Part shown: piece after piece, positions 7,577-16,689 of the stretch | How positions within the stretch are numbered: position 1 is the stretch's first letter | How the letters are laid out: every line of letters starts with the position of its first letter | Assembly: GCF_008086045.1 (NCBI RefSeq) | Contig: NZ_VSEY01000035.1 | Location: forward strand, 89,070 to 153,069 | Source: Nonomuraea sp. PA05 | Lineage (GTDB): Bacteria; Actinomycetota; Actinomycetes; Streptosporangiales; Streptosporangiaceae | Direction: 5' to 3' | DNA: 64,000 bases | The notes under the pieces: generated by a model | What the model was told of the DNA's origin: nothing | The model's input: only the letters and a program-made list of their open reading frames with translations | The model's database searches: none | Made by a program: the position numbers and the translations under genes

Positions 7577-10500
7577 ATGACCGCCGAGGATTTCCTGCTG
7601 AAGACCGGCCGCTTCCTACGCCGGTCAACCACCAGCGGCGACCTGCACACCCTCTTCCTGAAGGGCGGCACGGAGGGGGACGCCTTCTACCGCGACCGGT
7701 GGAGCCACGACAAGGTGGTCAGGTCCACGCACGGCGTGAACTGCACGGGCTCGTGCTCGTGGAAGGTGTACGTCAAGGACGGCATCATCACCTGGGAGAC
7801 GCAGGAGACCGACTATCCGAGCGTCGGCCCCGACCGCCCGGAGTACGAGCCGCGCGGCTGCCCGCGCGGCGCCGCCTTCTCCTGGTACACCTACTCGCCG
7901 ACCCGGGTCCGCTTCCCGTACGCCAGGGCGGTGCTGGTCGAGATGTACGCGGAGGCGCGCAAGCGGCTGGGCGACCCGGTCGCCGCCTGGGCGGAGATCA
8001 CGACAGATCCGGAGAAGCGGGAGAGGTACCAGTCGGCGCGGGGGCACGGCGGGCTCGTCCGCGTCTCCTGGGAGCTGGCCACCGAGCTGATCGCCGCCGC
8101 CCACGTCCACACCATCAAGGCGTACGGCCCCGACCGGGTCGCCGGATTCTCCCCCATCCCGGCCATGTCGATGGTCTCCCACGCCACCGGCGCGCGCTTC
8201 GTGTCGCTGATCGGCGGCACCATGCTCTCCTTCTACGACTGGTACGCCGACCTCCCGGTGGCCTCCCCCCAGGTGTTCGGCGACCAGACCGACGTGCCGG
8301 AGTCGGCGGACTGGTGGGACGCCGCGTACCTGGTGATGTGGGGCTCCAACGTGCCGGTCACCCGCACCCCGGACGCCCACTGGATGGCCGAGGCCCGCTA
8401 CCGGGGCCAGAAGGTGGTGGTGGTCTCCCCCGACTACAGCGACGCGGCCAAGTTCGCCGACGAGTTCCTCTCGGTGCGGCCGGGCACGGACGGGGCGCTG
8501 GCCATGGCGATGGGGCACGTGCTGCTCAGGGAGTTCTTCGTCGATCGTGAGACGCCGTACTTCACGGACTACGTCAAGCGCTTCACCGACCTGCCGTTCC
8601 TCGTCACGCTGGAGGAGCGCGACGGCGCGTGCGTGCCGGGCAGGTTCCTCACGGCGCGCGACCTCGGCTCGCGGGAGGAGGCGGCCGAGTGGCAGACCGT
8701 GCTCATGTCGGAGTCCGGCGAGCCGGTGGTGCCGAACGGCTCGGCCGGTTTCCGCTGGACGGACTCCGGCATGGGCCGGTGGAACCTGCGCCTGGACACG
8801 TCCCCGAGGCTGACCCTGCGCGGCGGCGAGGAGGCGGAGGTGCTGTTCCCCCGCTTCGACGGCGGGCACTCGACGCGCAGGAGCGTCCCCACCGCGCGGG
8901 TGGCGGGCCTGACGGTGACCACCGTCTTCGACCTCCTGCTGGCCCAGTACGGGGTGGGCAGCGACTACGCCGACCCGGCGCAGCCCTACACCCCGGCCTG
9001 GCAGGAGCCCATCACGGGCGTCCCTGCGGCCAGAGCGATCAAGATCGCCAGGGAGTTCGCCAGGACGGCCGAGGCCACCGAGGGCCGCTGCATGATCATC
9101 CTGGGCGCGGGCACCACCCAGTGGTTCCACGGCGACACGATCTACCGCGCGTTCCTGTCGCTCCTCCTGCTGACCGGCTGCCAGGGCCGCAACGGCGGCG
9201 GCTGGGCGCACTACGTCGGCCAGGAGAAGTGCCGCCCCCTGGCGGGCTGGCAGCTCATGGCGGGCGCGCTCGACTGGGCCAGGCCGCCCCGGCAGGTCCC
9301 CGGCACCACGTTCTGGTACCTGCACACCGACCAGTGGCGCTACGACCACTTCGACGCCAGTGAGCTGACCAGCCCGCTGGCCAGGGGCGGCTTCCGCGGC
9401 AAGCACACCGCCGACCTGGTGGTGGAGTCGGTGCGCAACGGCTGGATGCCGATGGCCCCCGCCTTCGACCGCAACCCGCTCGACCTCGGCGACGCCGCCG
9501 ACCCCATCGCCGCCACCAGGGCAGAGCTGGAAGCGGGCACGCTGAGGCTCGCCGCGGAGGACCCCGACGACCCGCGCAACTGGCCGCGCGTGCTCACCCT
9601 GTGGCGCTCGAACCTGCTCGGCTCCTCCAGCAAGGGCAACGAGTACTTCCTGCACCACCTGCTCGGCGCCCGCTCCAACCTGGACAATCCCGATCCGCGC
9701 GCCCCGAAGGGCAAGCTGGACCTCCTGGTCACCCTGGACTTCAGAATGACCAGCTCCACGGTCTTCTCCGACGTCGTGCTCCCCGCCGCCACCTGGTACG
9801 AGAAGTACGACCTCTCCTCCACCGACATGCACCCGTTCGTGCACGCCTTCAACCCGGCCATCAACCCGCCCTGGGAGACCAGGACCGACTTCACCACCTT
9901 CCACGCCATCGCCCGCTCGTTCAGCGACCTGGCCAGGGACCACCTGGGCGTGCGCAGGGACGTCGTGGCGGTGGCGCACCAGCACGACACGCCCACCGAA
10001 CTGGCCGGGCGCTCGGGCTTCGGCCTGAAGGTGGTGGAGCGCGACTACGGCGCCACGGCCGAGCAGCTCGCCGCGCTGGGCCCGCTCACGGAGCAGCTCG
10101 GCATCCCGGTCAAGGGCGTGACGTTCCTGCCCGACCAGGAGGTGGCCTGGCTGGGCCAGCGCTGCGGCCTGGTGCCGCGCGGCGTGGCGAAGGGCAGGCC
10201 GGAGCTGGACACCGCGGCCAAGGCGTGCGAGACGATCCTGGCCCTGTCGGGCGTCAGCAACGGCCGGCTGGCCGCGCAGGGCTTCCGGCAGCTCGCCCAG
10301 CGGACGGGCGAGAGCTTCGACGGCCTGATCCACGAGGACCACCGCATCGTCTTCGGCGACACCCAGGCCAGGCCCGTGCACGTCGCCGCCAGCCCCGAGT
10401 GGTCGGGCAAGGAGGCGCACGACCGCCGCTACTCCCCCTTCACGATCAACGTCGAGCAGGGCAAGCCCTGGCACACACTGACCGGCCGCATGCACTTCTT

Positions 10501-11041
10501 CCTCGACCACGACTGGATGCACGAGTACGGCGAGGCCCTGCCGATCTACCGGCCCCCGCTCGACCTGGCCGCCCTGTACGGCGAGAGCGGCACCCTGCGC
10601 TACCTCACCCCGCACAGCAAGTGGTCGATCCACTCGGAGTACCAGGACAACCTGCTGATGCTCTCGCTGTCCAGAGGCGGCCCCACCATCTGGATCTCCA
10701 CCGAGGACGCCGCCGGCCTCGGCATCGCCGACAACGACTGGATCGAGGCGGTCAACCGCAACGGCGTGGTCGTGGCCAGGGCGATCGTCTCGCACCGCAT
10801 GCCGAAGGGCACCGTCTACATGCACCACGCCCAGGACCGCCTGATCGACGTGCCGAAGTCGGAGGCCACGGGCCGGCGCGGCGGCATCCACAACGCCCTG
10901 ACCAGGGTGCTGATCAAGCCCACCCACCTGATCGGCGGCCACGCCCAGCTCTCCTACGCCTTCAACTACCTGGGCCCCACCGGCAACCAACGCGACGAGA
11001 TCACCGCCATCCGGCGCAGGTCTCAGGAGGTGCGGTACTGA
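7577..11041 (+). CDS. narG: Respiratory nitrate reductase alpha subunit
   Basis: A 1,154-residue molybdopterin oxidoreductase, slightly shorter than the ~1,230 of E. coli NarG. The FS0 iron-sulfur ligands are His52, Cys56, Cys60 (STHGVNCTGSCSW) and Cys95 (PRGCPRG). The molybdenum ligand Asp is at ~221 in LSFYDWYADLP. The C-terminus carries the cofactor-binding region with HSKWSIHSEYQDN. It reduces nitrate to nitrite at the cytoplasmic face of the membrane, fed by NarH and NarI. First gene of narGHJI; a GGGGG ribosome site precedes the ATG, and the stop overlaps narH by one base. Confidence 0.97.
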   Translation: MTAEDFLLKTGRFLRRSTTSGDLHTLFLKGGTEGDAFYRDRWSHDKVVRSTHGVNCTGSCSWKVYVKDGIITWETQETDYPSVGPDRPEYEPRGCPRGAAFSWYTYSPTRVRFPYARAVLVEMYAEARKRLGDPVAAWAEITTDPEKRERYQSARGHGGLVRVSWELATELIAAAHVHTIKAYGPDRVAGFSPIPAMSMVSHATGARFVSLIGGTMLSFYDWYADLPVASPQVFGDQTDVPESADWWDAAYLVMWGSNVPVTRTPDAHWMAEARYRGQKVVVVSPDYSDAAKFADEFLSVRPGTDGALAMAMGHVLLREFFVDRETPYFTDYVKRFTDLPFLVTLEERDGACVPGRFLTARDLGSREEAAEWQTVLMSESGEPVVPNGSAGFRWTDSGMGRWNLRLDTSPRLTLRGGEEAEVLFPRFDGGHSTRRSVPTARVAGLTVTTVFDLLLAQYGVGSDYADPAQPYTPAWQEPITGVPAARAIKIAREFARTAEATEGRCMIILGAGTTQWFHGDTIYRAFLSLLLLTGCQGRNGGGWAHYVGQEKCRPLAGWQLMAGALDWARPPRQVPGTTFWYLHTDQWRYDHFDASELTSPLARGGFRGKHTADLVVESVRNGWMPMAPAFDRNPLDLGDAADPIAATRAELEAGTLRLAAEDPDDPRNWPRVLTLWRSNLLGSSSKGNEYFLHHLLGARSNLDNPDPRAPKGKLDLLVTLDFRMTSSTVFSDVVLPAATWYEKYDLSSTDMHPFVHAFNPAINPPWETRTDFTTFHAIARSFSDLARDHLGVRRDVVAVAHQHDTPTELAGRSGFGLKVVERDYGATAEQLAALGPLTEQLGIPVKGVTFLPDQEVAWLGQRCGLVPRGVAKGRPELDTAAKACETILALSGVSNGRLAAQGFRQLAQRTGESFDGLIHEDHRIVFGDTQARPVHVAASPEWSGKEAHDRRYSPFTINVEQGKPWHTLTGRMHFFLDHDWMHEYGEALPIYRPPLDLAALYGESGTLRYLTPHSKWSIHSEYQDNLLMLSLSRGGPTIWISTEDAAGLGIADNDWIEAVNRNGVVVARAIVSHRMPKGTVYMHHAQDRLIDVPKSEATGRRGGIHNALTRVLIKPTHLIGGHAQLSYAFNYLGPTGNQRDEITAIRRRSQEVRY

Positions 11042-12621
11042 TGAGGCCGATGGCCCAGATCGCCATGGTGATGAACCTCGACAAGTGCATCGGCTGCCAC
11101 ACCTGCTCGGTCACCTGCAAGCAGACCTGGACGAACAGGCCGGGGGTCGAGTACGTCTGGTTCAACAACGTCGAGACCCGCCCCGGCCAGGGCTACCCCA
11201 GGCGCTACGAGGACCAGGAGCGCTGGCGCGGCGGCTGGAAGCTCACCCGCCACGGCTTGAAGCCGCGCGCCGGAGGCCGCCTGCGCAAGCTGGCGACCAT
11301 CTTCGCCAACCCGCTCATGCCCTCCATCCAGGACTACTACGAGCCCTGGACCTACGACTACGAGAACCTCACCAACGCCCCGCTCACCGACGACGTGCCC
11401 GTCGCGCCGCCCAGGTCCCTGATCTCCGGCGAGCCGGTGAAGATCGGCTGGAGCGCGAACTGGGACGACAACCTCGGCGGCGACCCCAGCCCCGACCCGG
11501 TGCTGCAGAAGCTGTCGGAGCAGGTCACGCTGTCGTTCGAGCAGGCGTACATGTTCTACCTGCCGCGCATCTGCGAGCACTGCCTGAACCCGTCGTGCGT
11601 GGCCTCCTGCCCGTCGGGCGCCCTGTACAAGCGGGCCGAGGACGGCATCGTGCTGGTCGACCAGGACCGGTGCAGGGGCTGGCGGATGTGCGTGACCGGG
11701 TGCCCGTACAAGAAGGTGTACTTCAACCACAAGACCGGCAAGGCCGAGAAGTGCACGTTCTGCTACCCGCGGGTGGAGGTGGGCCTGCCGACGGTCTGCT
11801 CGGAGACGTGCGTGGGGCGGCTGCGCTACCTGGGCGTGCTGCTGTACGACGCCGACCGCGTCACGGAGGCGGCCTCGGTAACGGACGAGCGCGACCTGTA
11901 CGAGGCGCAGCTCGACCTGTTCATCGACCCGCACAGCGCGGACGCCGAGGCCGCCGGGCTGCCGTCCGACTGGCTGGAGGCGGCCCGCAGGTCGCCCGTC
12001 TACGACCTGATCAAGAGGTACCGCATCGCGCTGCCCCTGCACCCGGAGTACCGCACGCTGCCCATGGTCTGGTACGTCCCGCCGCTCTCCCCCGTCGTGG
12101 ACGCCCTGTCGAGCACCGGCCACGACGGCGAGGACGCGGCGAACCTGTTCGCCGCCATCGACGCGCTGCGCATCCCGATCGACTACCTGGCCGAGCTGTT
12201 CACGGCGGGCGACCCGGCGCCCGTGACGTACGCGCTGCGCCGGCTGGCGGAGATGCGGTCGTACATGCGGGCGGTCAACCTGGGCGAACGGCCGCCCGAG
12301 GATGCCGACCTGGAGGCCATGTACCGGCTGCTCGCGATCGCCAAGTACGAGGACCGCTACGTGATCCCGACCGCGTACGGCAACGTGCCGGGCGTCGTCG
12401 AGGAGGGCGGCTGCAGCCTCGACTACGACGGCGGGCCCGGCATGCAGCAGCCGTTCGGCGAGGCGTCCGGGCGGCCCGTGCCCGTCTCGATCGAGACCTT
12501 CCACGGCCTCAAGGAGCGGCAGACGAGCAGCGAGGTCACCCGCGACCGGGTGAACCTCCTCAACTGGGACGGCCGCGGCACCCCTGCCGGGCTCTTCCCA
12601 CCGAAACGGAGGCACCCATGA
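11041..12621 (+). CDS. narH: Respiratory nitrate reductase beta subunit (iron-sulfur)
   Basis: A 526-residue four-cluster iron-sulfur subunit that passes electrons from NarI heme to NarG. The first motif is CIGCHTCSVTC (Cys16, 19, 22, 26). Further sets are CEHCLNPSCVASCPSGA, CRGWRMCVTGCPYKK and CTFCYPRVEVG. The Trp in CRGWRMC replaces a cysteine, as expected for the 3Fe-4S cluster of NarH proteins. Start ATG overlaps the narG stop (TGATG); the stop overlaps narJ as ATGA. Confidence 0.97.
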   Translation: MRPMAQIAMVMNLDKCIGCHTCSVTCKQTWTNRPGVEYVWFNNVETRPGQGYPRRYEDQERWRGGWKLTRHGLKPRAGGRLRKLATIFANPLMPSIQDYYEPWTYDYENLTNAPLTDDVPVAPPRSLISGEPVKIGWSANWDDNLGGDPSPDPVLQKLSEQVTLSFEQAYMFYLPRICEHCLNPSCVASCPSGALYKRAEDGIVLVDQDRCRGWRMCVTGCPYKKVYFNHKTGKAEKCTFCYPRVEVGLPTVCSETCVGRLRYLGVLLYDADRVTEAASVTDERDLYEAQLDLFIDPHSADAEAAGLPSDWLEAARRSPVYDLIKRYRIALPLHPEYRTLPMVWYVPPLSPVVDALSSTGHDGEDAANLFAAIDALRIPIDYLAELFTAGDPAPVTYALRRLAEMRSYMRAVNLGERPPEDADLEAMYRLLAIAKYEDRYVIPTAYGNVPGVVEEGGCSLDYDGGPGMQQPFGEASGRPVPVSIETFHGLKERQTSSEVTRDRVNLLNWDGRGTPAGLFPPKRRHP

Positions 12622-13172
12622 CGCGCCCGGTGATCTGGCAGGCCGCCGCGCACCTGCTCGCCTACCCCGACGAACGTTTCTGGCGCCGCCTCCCGATGAT
12701 CAAAGAGGCCGCCGAGCCGCACTTCACCCCGTTCCTCGACCACGTCGGCGACCTGGGCCCCGGCGAGCTGGCCGCGCACTACGTCGACACGTTCGACCTG
12801 CAACGGCGCTGCTGCCTCTACCTGACCTACTACACCGACGGCGACACCCGCCGCCGCGGCGAGTCGCTGGCCGCGCTGAAGCAGCGCTACCGCGCGGCGG
12901 GCTGGGAGCTGATGGACGACGAGCTGCCCGACTTCCTGCCCGTCATGCTGGAGTTCGCCGCGTGCGACCCCTCCGGCGCCGCGCTGCTGGCGGAGCACAG
13001 GGCAGGGCTGGAGCTGCTGCTGACCGCCCTGACCGAGCGCGACTCGCCGTACCGGCACGTGATCGGCACGGTCTGCGCCGAGCTCCCTCCGATCAGCGCC
13101 GCCGACCGGGCCACGGCGGCCAGGCTGGCCGCCGCCGGGCCGCCGGCCGAGAGCGTGGGGGTCTACGGGTGA
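12618..13172 (+). CDS. narJ: Nitrate reductase maturation chaperone
   Basis: A 184-residue NarJ/TorD-family chaperone that helps insert the molybdenum cofactor into NarG and assemble NarGHI at the membrane. Recognisable by size, position, and the segment YVDTFDLQRRCCLYLTYYTD, which is characteristic of NarJ, followed by LPDFLPVMLEFA. It overlaps narH and narI by 4 bases on each side, so the four genes are translated as a coupled unit. It is not part of the final enzyme. Confidence 0.95.
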   Translation: MTRPVIWQAAAHLLAYPDERFWRRLPMIKEAAEPHFTPFLDHVGDLGPGELAAHYVDTFDLQRRCCLYLTYYTDGDTRRRGESLAALKQRYRAAGWELMDDELPDFLPVMLEFAACDPSGAALLAEHRAGLELLLTALTERDSPYRHVIGTVCAELPPISAADRATAARLAAAGPPAESVGVYG

Positions 13173-13900
13173 ACTGGGGCGAGAGCATGCTCTGGATCGT
13201 CGCCCCGTACGTCACCTTGGTGATCTTCGTGGGCGGCCTGATCTGGCGCTACAGGTACGACAAGTTCGGCTGGACGACCCGCTCCTCGCAGCTCTACGAG
13301 AGCCCGCTGCTGCGGGTGGCCAGCCCGCTGTTCCACTACGGGCTGCTGTTCGTGATCGTCGGCCACGTGACCGGCCTGCTGATCCCGCTGTCGTGGACCG
13401 ACGCCATCGGCCTGTCCAACGAGGCCTACCACGCCAACGCGCTCGTCTGGGGCGGCCTGGCGGGCGTGGCCACGCTGGTGGCGCTGGTCCTGCTGATCTA
13501 CCGCCGCCGCACGAACGGGCCCGTGTTCCTGGCGACCACGGTCAACGACAAGGTGATGTACGTGGTGCTGGCGGCCTCGATCATCGCCGGCGTGGTGACG
13601 ACGGTGGCGGGGTTCGTGCCCACGGAGGTGAGCTACCGGACCACGGTCGCGCCCTGGTTCCGCGGGATCTTCGTGCTGCGGCCCGACGCGACGGCGATGG
13701 AGCACGCGAGCGGTCTTTACAAGGTGCACACTCTCATCGGGATGGTGCTGTTCGTACTTTTCCCGTTCAGCCGCTTGGTGCACGCGCTTTCCGCCCCGTT
13801 GGGCTATTTGTTCCGTCCTTACATCGTGTATCGGAGCCGCGCGGATGGCGTGCCGAGGCGCCCGGCAGCGGTGCGGATGCGCCAGAATCGTCCCTTGTGA
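13169..13900 (+). CDS. narI: Respiratory nitrate reductase gamma subunit (cytochrome b)
   Basis: A 243-residue, five-helix membrane cytochrome b that oxidises menaquinol and anchors NarGH. Candidate heme-ligand histidines are in LFHYGLLFVIVGHVTGLL (first helix pair) and in YKVHTLIGMVLFVLFPFSRL-VHALSAP (C-terminal helices). The GTG start forms GTGA with the narJ stop. The C-terminus has a basic tail beyond the last helix; its final bases overlap the next gene's GTG, again as GTGA. Confidence 0.96.
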   Translation: MNWGESMLWIVAPYVTLVIFVGGLIWRYRYDKFGWTTRSSQLYESPLLRVASPLFHYGLLFVIVGHVTGLLIPLSWTDAIGLSNEAYHANALVWGGLAGVATLVALVLLIYRRRTNGPVFLATTVNDKVMYVVLAASIIAGVVTTVAGFVPTEVSYRTTVAPWFRGIFVLRPDATAMEHASGLYKVHTLIGMVLFVLFPFSRLVHALSAPLGYLFRPYIVYRSRADGVPRRPAAVRMRQNRPL

Positions 13901-14520
13901 AGCACGGGTACACCAACAGCACGTTCGGCGACGGCGCCCTGGTCGTGAAGTGCTACGAGGGGCCCGAGGCGGCGTTCAGGCTCAGCACGGAGAGCAGATA
14001 CCTGCGGCGCCTGCGCGGACGCCTCCCGGTCCCGCGCGTCCACCAGGTCACCTCGACGAGCCTGACCACCCGCTTCGTCGACGGCTCCCACGGCCAGGAC
14101 CTGCTCGACGACGGCCGGGCGGTGGAGGTGCTCACCGAGTGCGGGCGGATGCTGGCGCGCATCCACCGGCTCGGCATCGTGCACGGCGACTACGGGCCGC
14201 AGAACATGCTGTTCCACCCCGACACGTTCGAGACCGCCGCGATCCTCGACTGGGAGTGGGCCCACCCGGGGCGGCCGGTCGAGGACCTGGCCTGGGTGGA
14301 GTGGATCGTGCGCAGCCACCACCCCGAGCACGTGCCGCTGCTGCCGCACTTCTTCTCCGCCTACGAGGAGCCCGTCCCGTCGTGGGCCGAGCGGCACGCG
14401 GCCATGCTGGAGCGCTGCCGGGGGCTGCTCGACTTCTGCACCCGCTGGGAGCCGGGCGGCGGCGGCGAGAAGCTGTGGCGCGAACGCCTCGACGTCACGG
14501 GGGCCTGGACGCAGCTCTGA
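13897..14520 (+). CDS. Small aminoglycoside-phosphotransferase-fold kinase, coupled to narI
   Basis: A 207-residue protein with the kinase catalytic motif HGDYGPQNML (Asp about 96) and metal-binding LDWEWAHPG. Lys in VVKCYEG near the N-terminus can serve as the ATP-binding lysine. The motif spacing is that of the APH/choline-kinase superfamily, but it is shorter than typical APH enzymes (~260). GTG 13897 overlaps the narI stop by 4 bases. No strong ribosome site is visible; a CAGAAT hexamer (13883-13888) could give a leaderless message. Substrate unknown; a link to nitrate respiration is only positional. Confidence 0.75.
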   Translation: MKHGYTNSTFGDGALVVKCYEGPEAAFRLSTESRYLRRLRGRLPVPRVHQVTSTSLTTRFVDGSHGQDLLDDGRAVEVLTECGRMLARIHRLGIVHGDYGPQNMLFHPDTFETAAILDWEWAHPGRPVEDLAWVEWIVRSHHPEHVPLLPHFFSAYEEPVPSWAERHAAMLERCRGLLDFCTRWEPGGGGEKLWRERLDVTGAWTQL

Positions 14521-14523
14521 CAC

Positions 14524-14574
14524 GTTCTGTCGGTATTCGTACTACACAGAGTGGCTTTGACCGGTTCTGTCGGT
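14524..14574 (+). promoter_or_regulatory. Paired 11-bp direct repeats upstream of the NmrA-like gene
   Basis: GTTCTGTCGGT occurs twice, at 14524-14534 and 14564-14574, exactly 40 bp apart (about four helical turns, so on the same DNA face). Both lie in the 75-bp gap before the gene starting at 14596. A regulator binding direct repeats is a reasonable reading; none is encoded beside it. Confidence 0.45.
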
Positions 14575-14595
14575 GCCCTTTGCTTGGCTGGGGGC

Positions 14596-15402
14596 ATGAC
14601 ACACGATGTGATGATCCTCGTCCTCGGTGCCACAGGCTCCACCGGCCGCCGCGTCGCGGAGCAACTGCGTGCCGCCGGCCACACCGTGCGGGGCGCCTCC
14701 AGGAGCGGCCAGGCCACGTTCGACTGGTCCGAGCCGGGCACCTGGGAGCCGGCCGTGTCAGGCGCGTCGGCCCTCTACCTGATGGCGCCCGACGGCGTCC
14801 CCGTCGATCCCGCGTTCGTCACGCTGGCCGTGGAGCGCGGCGTCGAGCGCATCGTCCTGCTGTCGAGCGGGGCCATCGAGGCCATGGGCGACGAACGCCT
14901 GATGGCCGCGGAACGCACCGTGCGCGACAGCGGCGCGGAGTGGACGATCCTGCGGCCGAGCTGGTTCAACCAGAACTTCGACGAAGGCTTCTTCCAGCCG
15001 GCGATCATGGCGGGCGAGGTGCTGATGCCGCTCGGCGACGTACGCCAGGCGTTCGTGGACGCCGACGACATCGCCGCCGTCGCCGTCGCCGCCCTCACCC
15101 AGGACGGTCACGCGGGGCGCTCCTACGAGATCACCGGGCCCGGCTCGCTGGCGTTCGGCGAGGCCGTGGACATCATCGGCCGGGCCGTCGGGCGCGAGGT
15201 GCGTTACCTGGGCGGCGACGAGGACTACATCGCGGCCAACGGCTTCTCCGGCGAGTCGATCCACGCGGCCAAGGCCTTCGGCGCGCTGCGCGCCCTCGGC
15301 GACCAGCCGGTGGCCGACACGGTGAGCGACGTGACGGGGCGCGCCCCGAAGACGTTCGAGACCTTCGCCCAGGAGGCCGCCGCCAAGGGCGCCTGGAGCT
15401 GA
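14596..15402 (+). CDS. NmrA-like NAD(P)-binding protein (atypical SDR)
   Basis: A 268-residue Rossmann-fold protein. The N-terminal LVLGATGSTGRRVAEQL is the dinucleotide-binding glycine motif of atypical short-chain dehydrogenases. Strand-helix segments RIVLLSSGA and WTILRPSWFNQNFDEGF match the NmrA/quinone-oxidoreductase-2-like group, which reduce quinones or sense NADP rather than using a YxxxK site. ATG 14596 has a GGGGG ribosome site directly upstream; ATG 14611 is an alternative. Monocistronic. Confidence 0.82.
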   Translation: MTHDVMILVLGATGSTGRRVAEQLRAAGHTVRGASRSGQATFDWSEPGTWEPAVSGASALYLMAPDGVPVDPAFVTLAVERGVERIVLLSSGAIEAMGDERLMAAERTVRDSGAEWTILRPSWFNQNFDEGFFQPAIMAGEVLMPLGDVRQAFVDADDIAAVAVAALTQDGHAGRSYEITGPGSLAFGEAVDIIGRAVGREVRYLGGDEDYIAANGFSGESIHAAKAFGALRALGDQPVADTVSDVTGRAPKTFETFAQEAAAKGAWS

Positions 15403-15404
15403 CC

Positions 15405-16079
15405 TCAGCGTGCGGCCAGCTTTCTGATCAGCGCCACCGCGTCGCCGAGCAGGCTCACCTCACGCTCGCTCAACCCGCGGTCGGCGGCGCGCCGGGCCTG
15501 GGCGTCGTCCAGCGGACCACCCGGATCCAGGTCCTCGCCCAGCTCGGCGACCAGCACGCCGGCCGCCTCCCGCCCCGCCGCCGCCAGCTCACTGGCCTCG
15601 TCCACCGCCACCTGCGCGAGGATCAGCACCGACAGGGCGCAGTCCAGCGCGGGCCGCCCCTCCCTGGCGTTGGACCAGTCGATCACCACGGGCCCGTCCG
15701 GCGTCAGCATCACGTTGTCCGGATGCAGGTCCAGATGCAGGATCCGATCGCGGGGATCGCCGGACACCCGGGCCGGGATCTCGTGCAGCCGCCGCAGCAG
15801 CGCCGCGAGCGTCCGGCCCGCCTCCTCGATCCCGACCTGCCCGGCCAGCATGGCGTGCAGCAGCGTCGGCCCGGACACCCGCCGCATCACCAGGTCGGTG
15901 GCGCTGCTCTCGCCGGGGAAGACCTCGGGCACGGGGAACCCGTGCGCGGCCACGTACGCCATGATCTCCAGCTCGCGCCTGGCGTCCACGTCGACCCGGT
16001 AGCGGCGCAGCACCCGCCCGTCACCGAGGGCGTAGACGTCGGCGCTGCGTCCCGCACCCACCAGCTCCCCGATCTCCAT
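15405..16079 (-). CDS. APH-family phosphotransferase
   Basis: A 224-residue kinase-fold protein. Catalytic loop LHLDLHPDNVML and metal motif VVIDWSNAREG are clear. The N-terminus (LVGAGRSADVYALGDGRVLR) is a compressed glycine-rich loop. This class phosphorylates small molecules such as aminoglycosides, choline or sugars; the substrate is not deducible and resistance should not be assumed. It is the last gene of a minus-strand run, 9 bases after the DUF305-like gene and convergent (3-bp gap) with the NmrA-like gene. Confidence 0.85.
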   Translation of the reverse strand: MEIGELVGAGRSADVYALGDGRVLRRYRVDVDARRELEIMAYVAAHGFPVPEVFPGESSATDLVMRRVSGPTLLHAMLAGQVGIEEAGRTLAALLRRLHEIPARVSGDPRDRILHLDLHPDNVMLTPDGPVVIDWSNAREGRPALDCALSVLILAQVAVDEASELAAAGREAAGVLVAELGEDLDPGGPLDDAQARRAADRGLSEREVSLLGDAVALIRKLAAR

Positions 16080-16088
16080 GCCCCCAAC

Positions 16089-16628
16089 CTATGCGGCGAC
16101 CGCCCGCTCCAGCTCGGCGAGATCGCCGGCGTGCTCGCGGGCCATCGCCCGCGCCAGCTCCCGCGCCCGAGCCTCGCCGCCCGCGTCCTGCTCGCCGTCC
16201 GCGACCAGCACGAGCTGCTCCAGGTACGCGCGCAGCAACGCGGCGAAACGCCGGTCGAACGCGCCCTCCCGCAGCCCGGCCAGGGCCTTGAGGTCCGCGG
16301 CCGTGGGCATGCCTGGCATGTCGTGCTGGGTGTGCGGGTTCTCGCCGGTGATCCCGGCCTCGGCGAGCAGGGCCCGCAACCGGCCGCGGCCCGTCTCCTG
16401 CGCCTCGCCGAGCCGTTCGGCCAGGCGGGCCAGCGATCGGCTGGCGGCCCGCTCGGGGGCCAGTTCCAGCATGGGCCGCGCCCGCGCGTGCAGGGCGTCG
16501 GTGAGCTGCAGCCACGCCACGTCGGTGGTGCTGAACTTCGCAGTGGCGGCCTCTGTCGGCCGTTCAGCGGAGGAAGGGGAACACCCCACCAGCGCCATGA
16601 CCACCAGAAAGATCGCGAACCAGCGCAT
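16089..16628 (-). CDS. DUF305-like lipoprotein lacking the usual His-His motif
   Basis: A 179-residue protein with a lipoprotein signal peptide: MRWFAIFLVVMALVGCSPS, lipobox Cys at 15. The region HTQHDMPGMPTAADLKALAG, followed by GAFDRRFAALL, matches the DUF305 helical bundle. The family's MIxHHxGAI segment, thought to bind metal, is replaced by LLRAYLEQLVLVA, so that function may be lost. ATG 16628 follows GGAAGGG. It sits between a DUF1996 secreted protein and a phosphotransferase, so an exported role is likely. Confidence 0.7.
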   Translation of the reverse strand: MRWFAIFLVVMALVGCSPSSAERPTEAATAKFSTTDVAWLQLTDALHARARPMLELAPERAASRSLARLAERLGEAQETGRGRLRALLAEAGITGENPHTQHDMPGMPTAADLKALAGLREGAFDRRFAALLRAYLEQLVLVADGEQDAGGEARARELARAMAREHAGDLAELERAVAA

Positions 16629-16689
16629 GACCACCCTTCCCGTGAAACGTCCGGGCGGGCGCGCACGCCCGCCCGGACAGGACGACCGC

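Noticed and set aside
7625..10990. A 1,121-codon open frame antisense to narG
   Set aside because: GC-driven shadow of an unmistakable narG; no recognisable protein features.
13897..14520. Reading the APH-like gene as an antibiotic-resistance determinant
   Set aside because: Only the general kinase motifs are present; APH-fold proteins have many substrates and the length is atypical.
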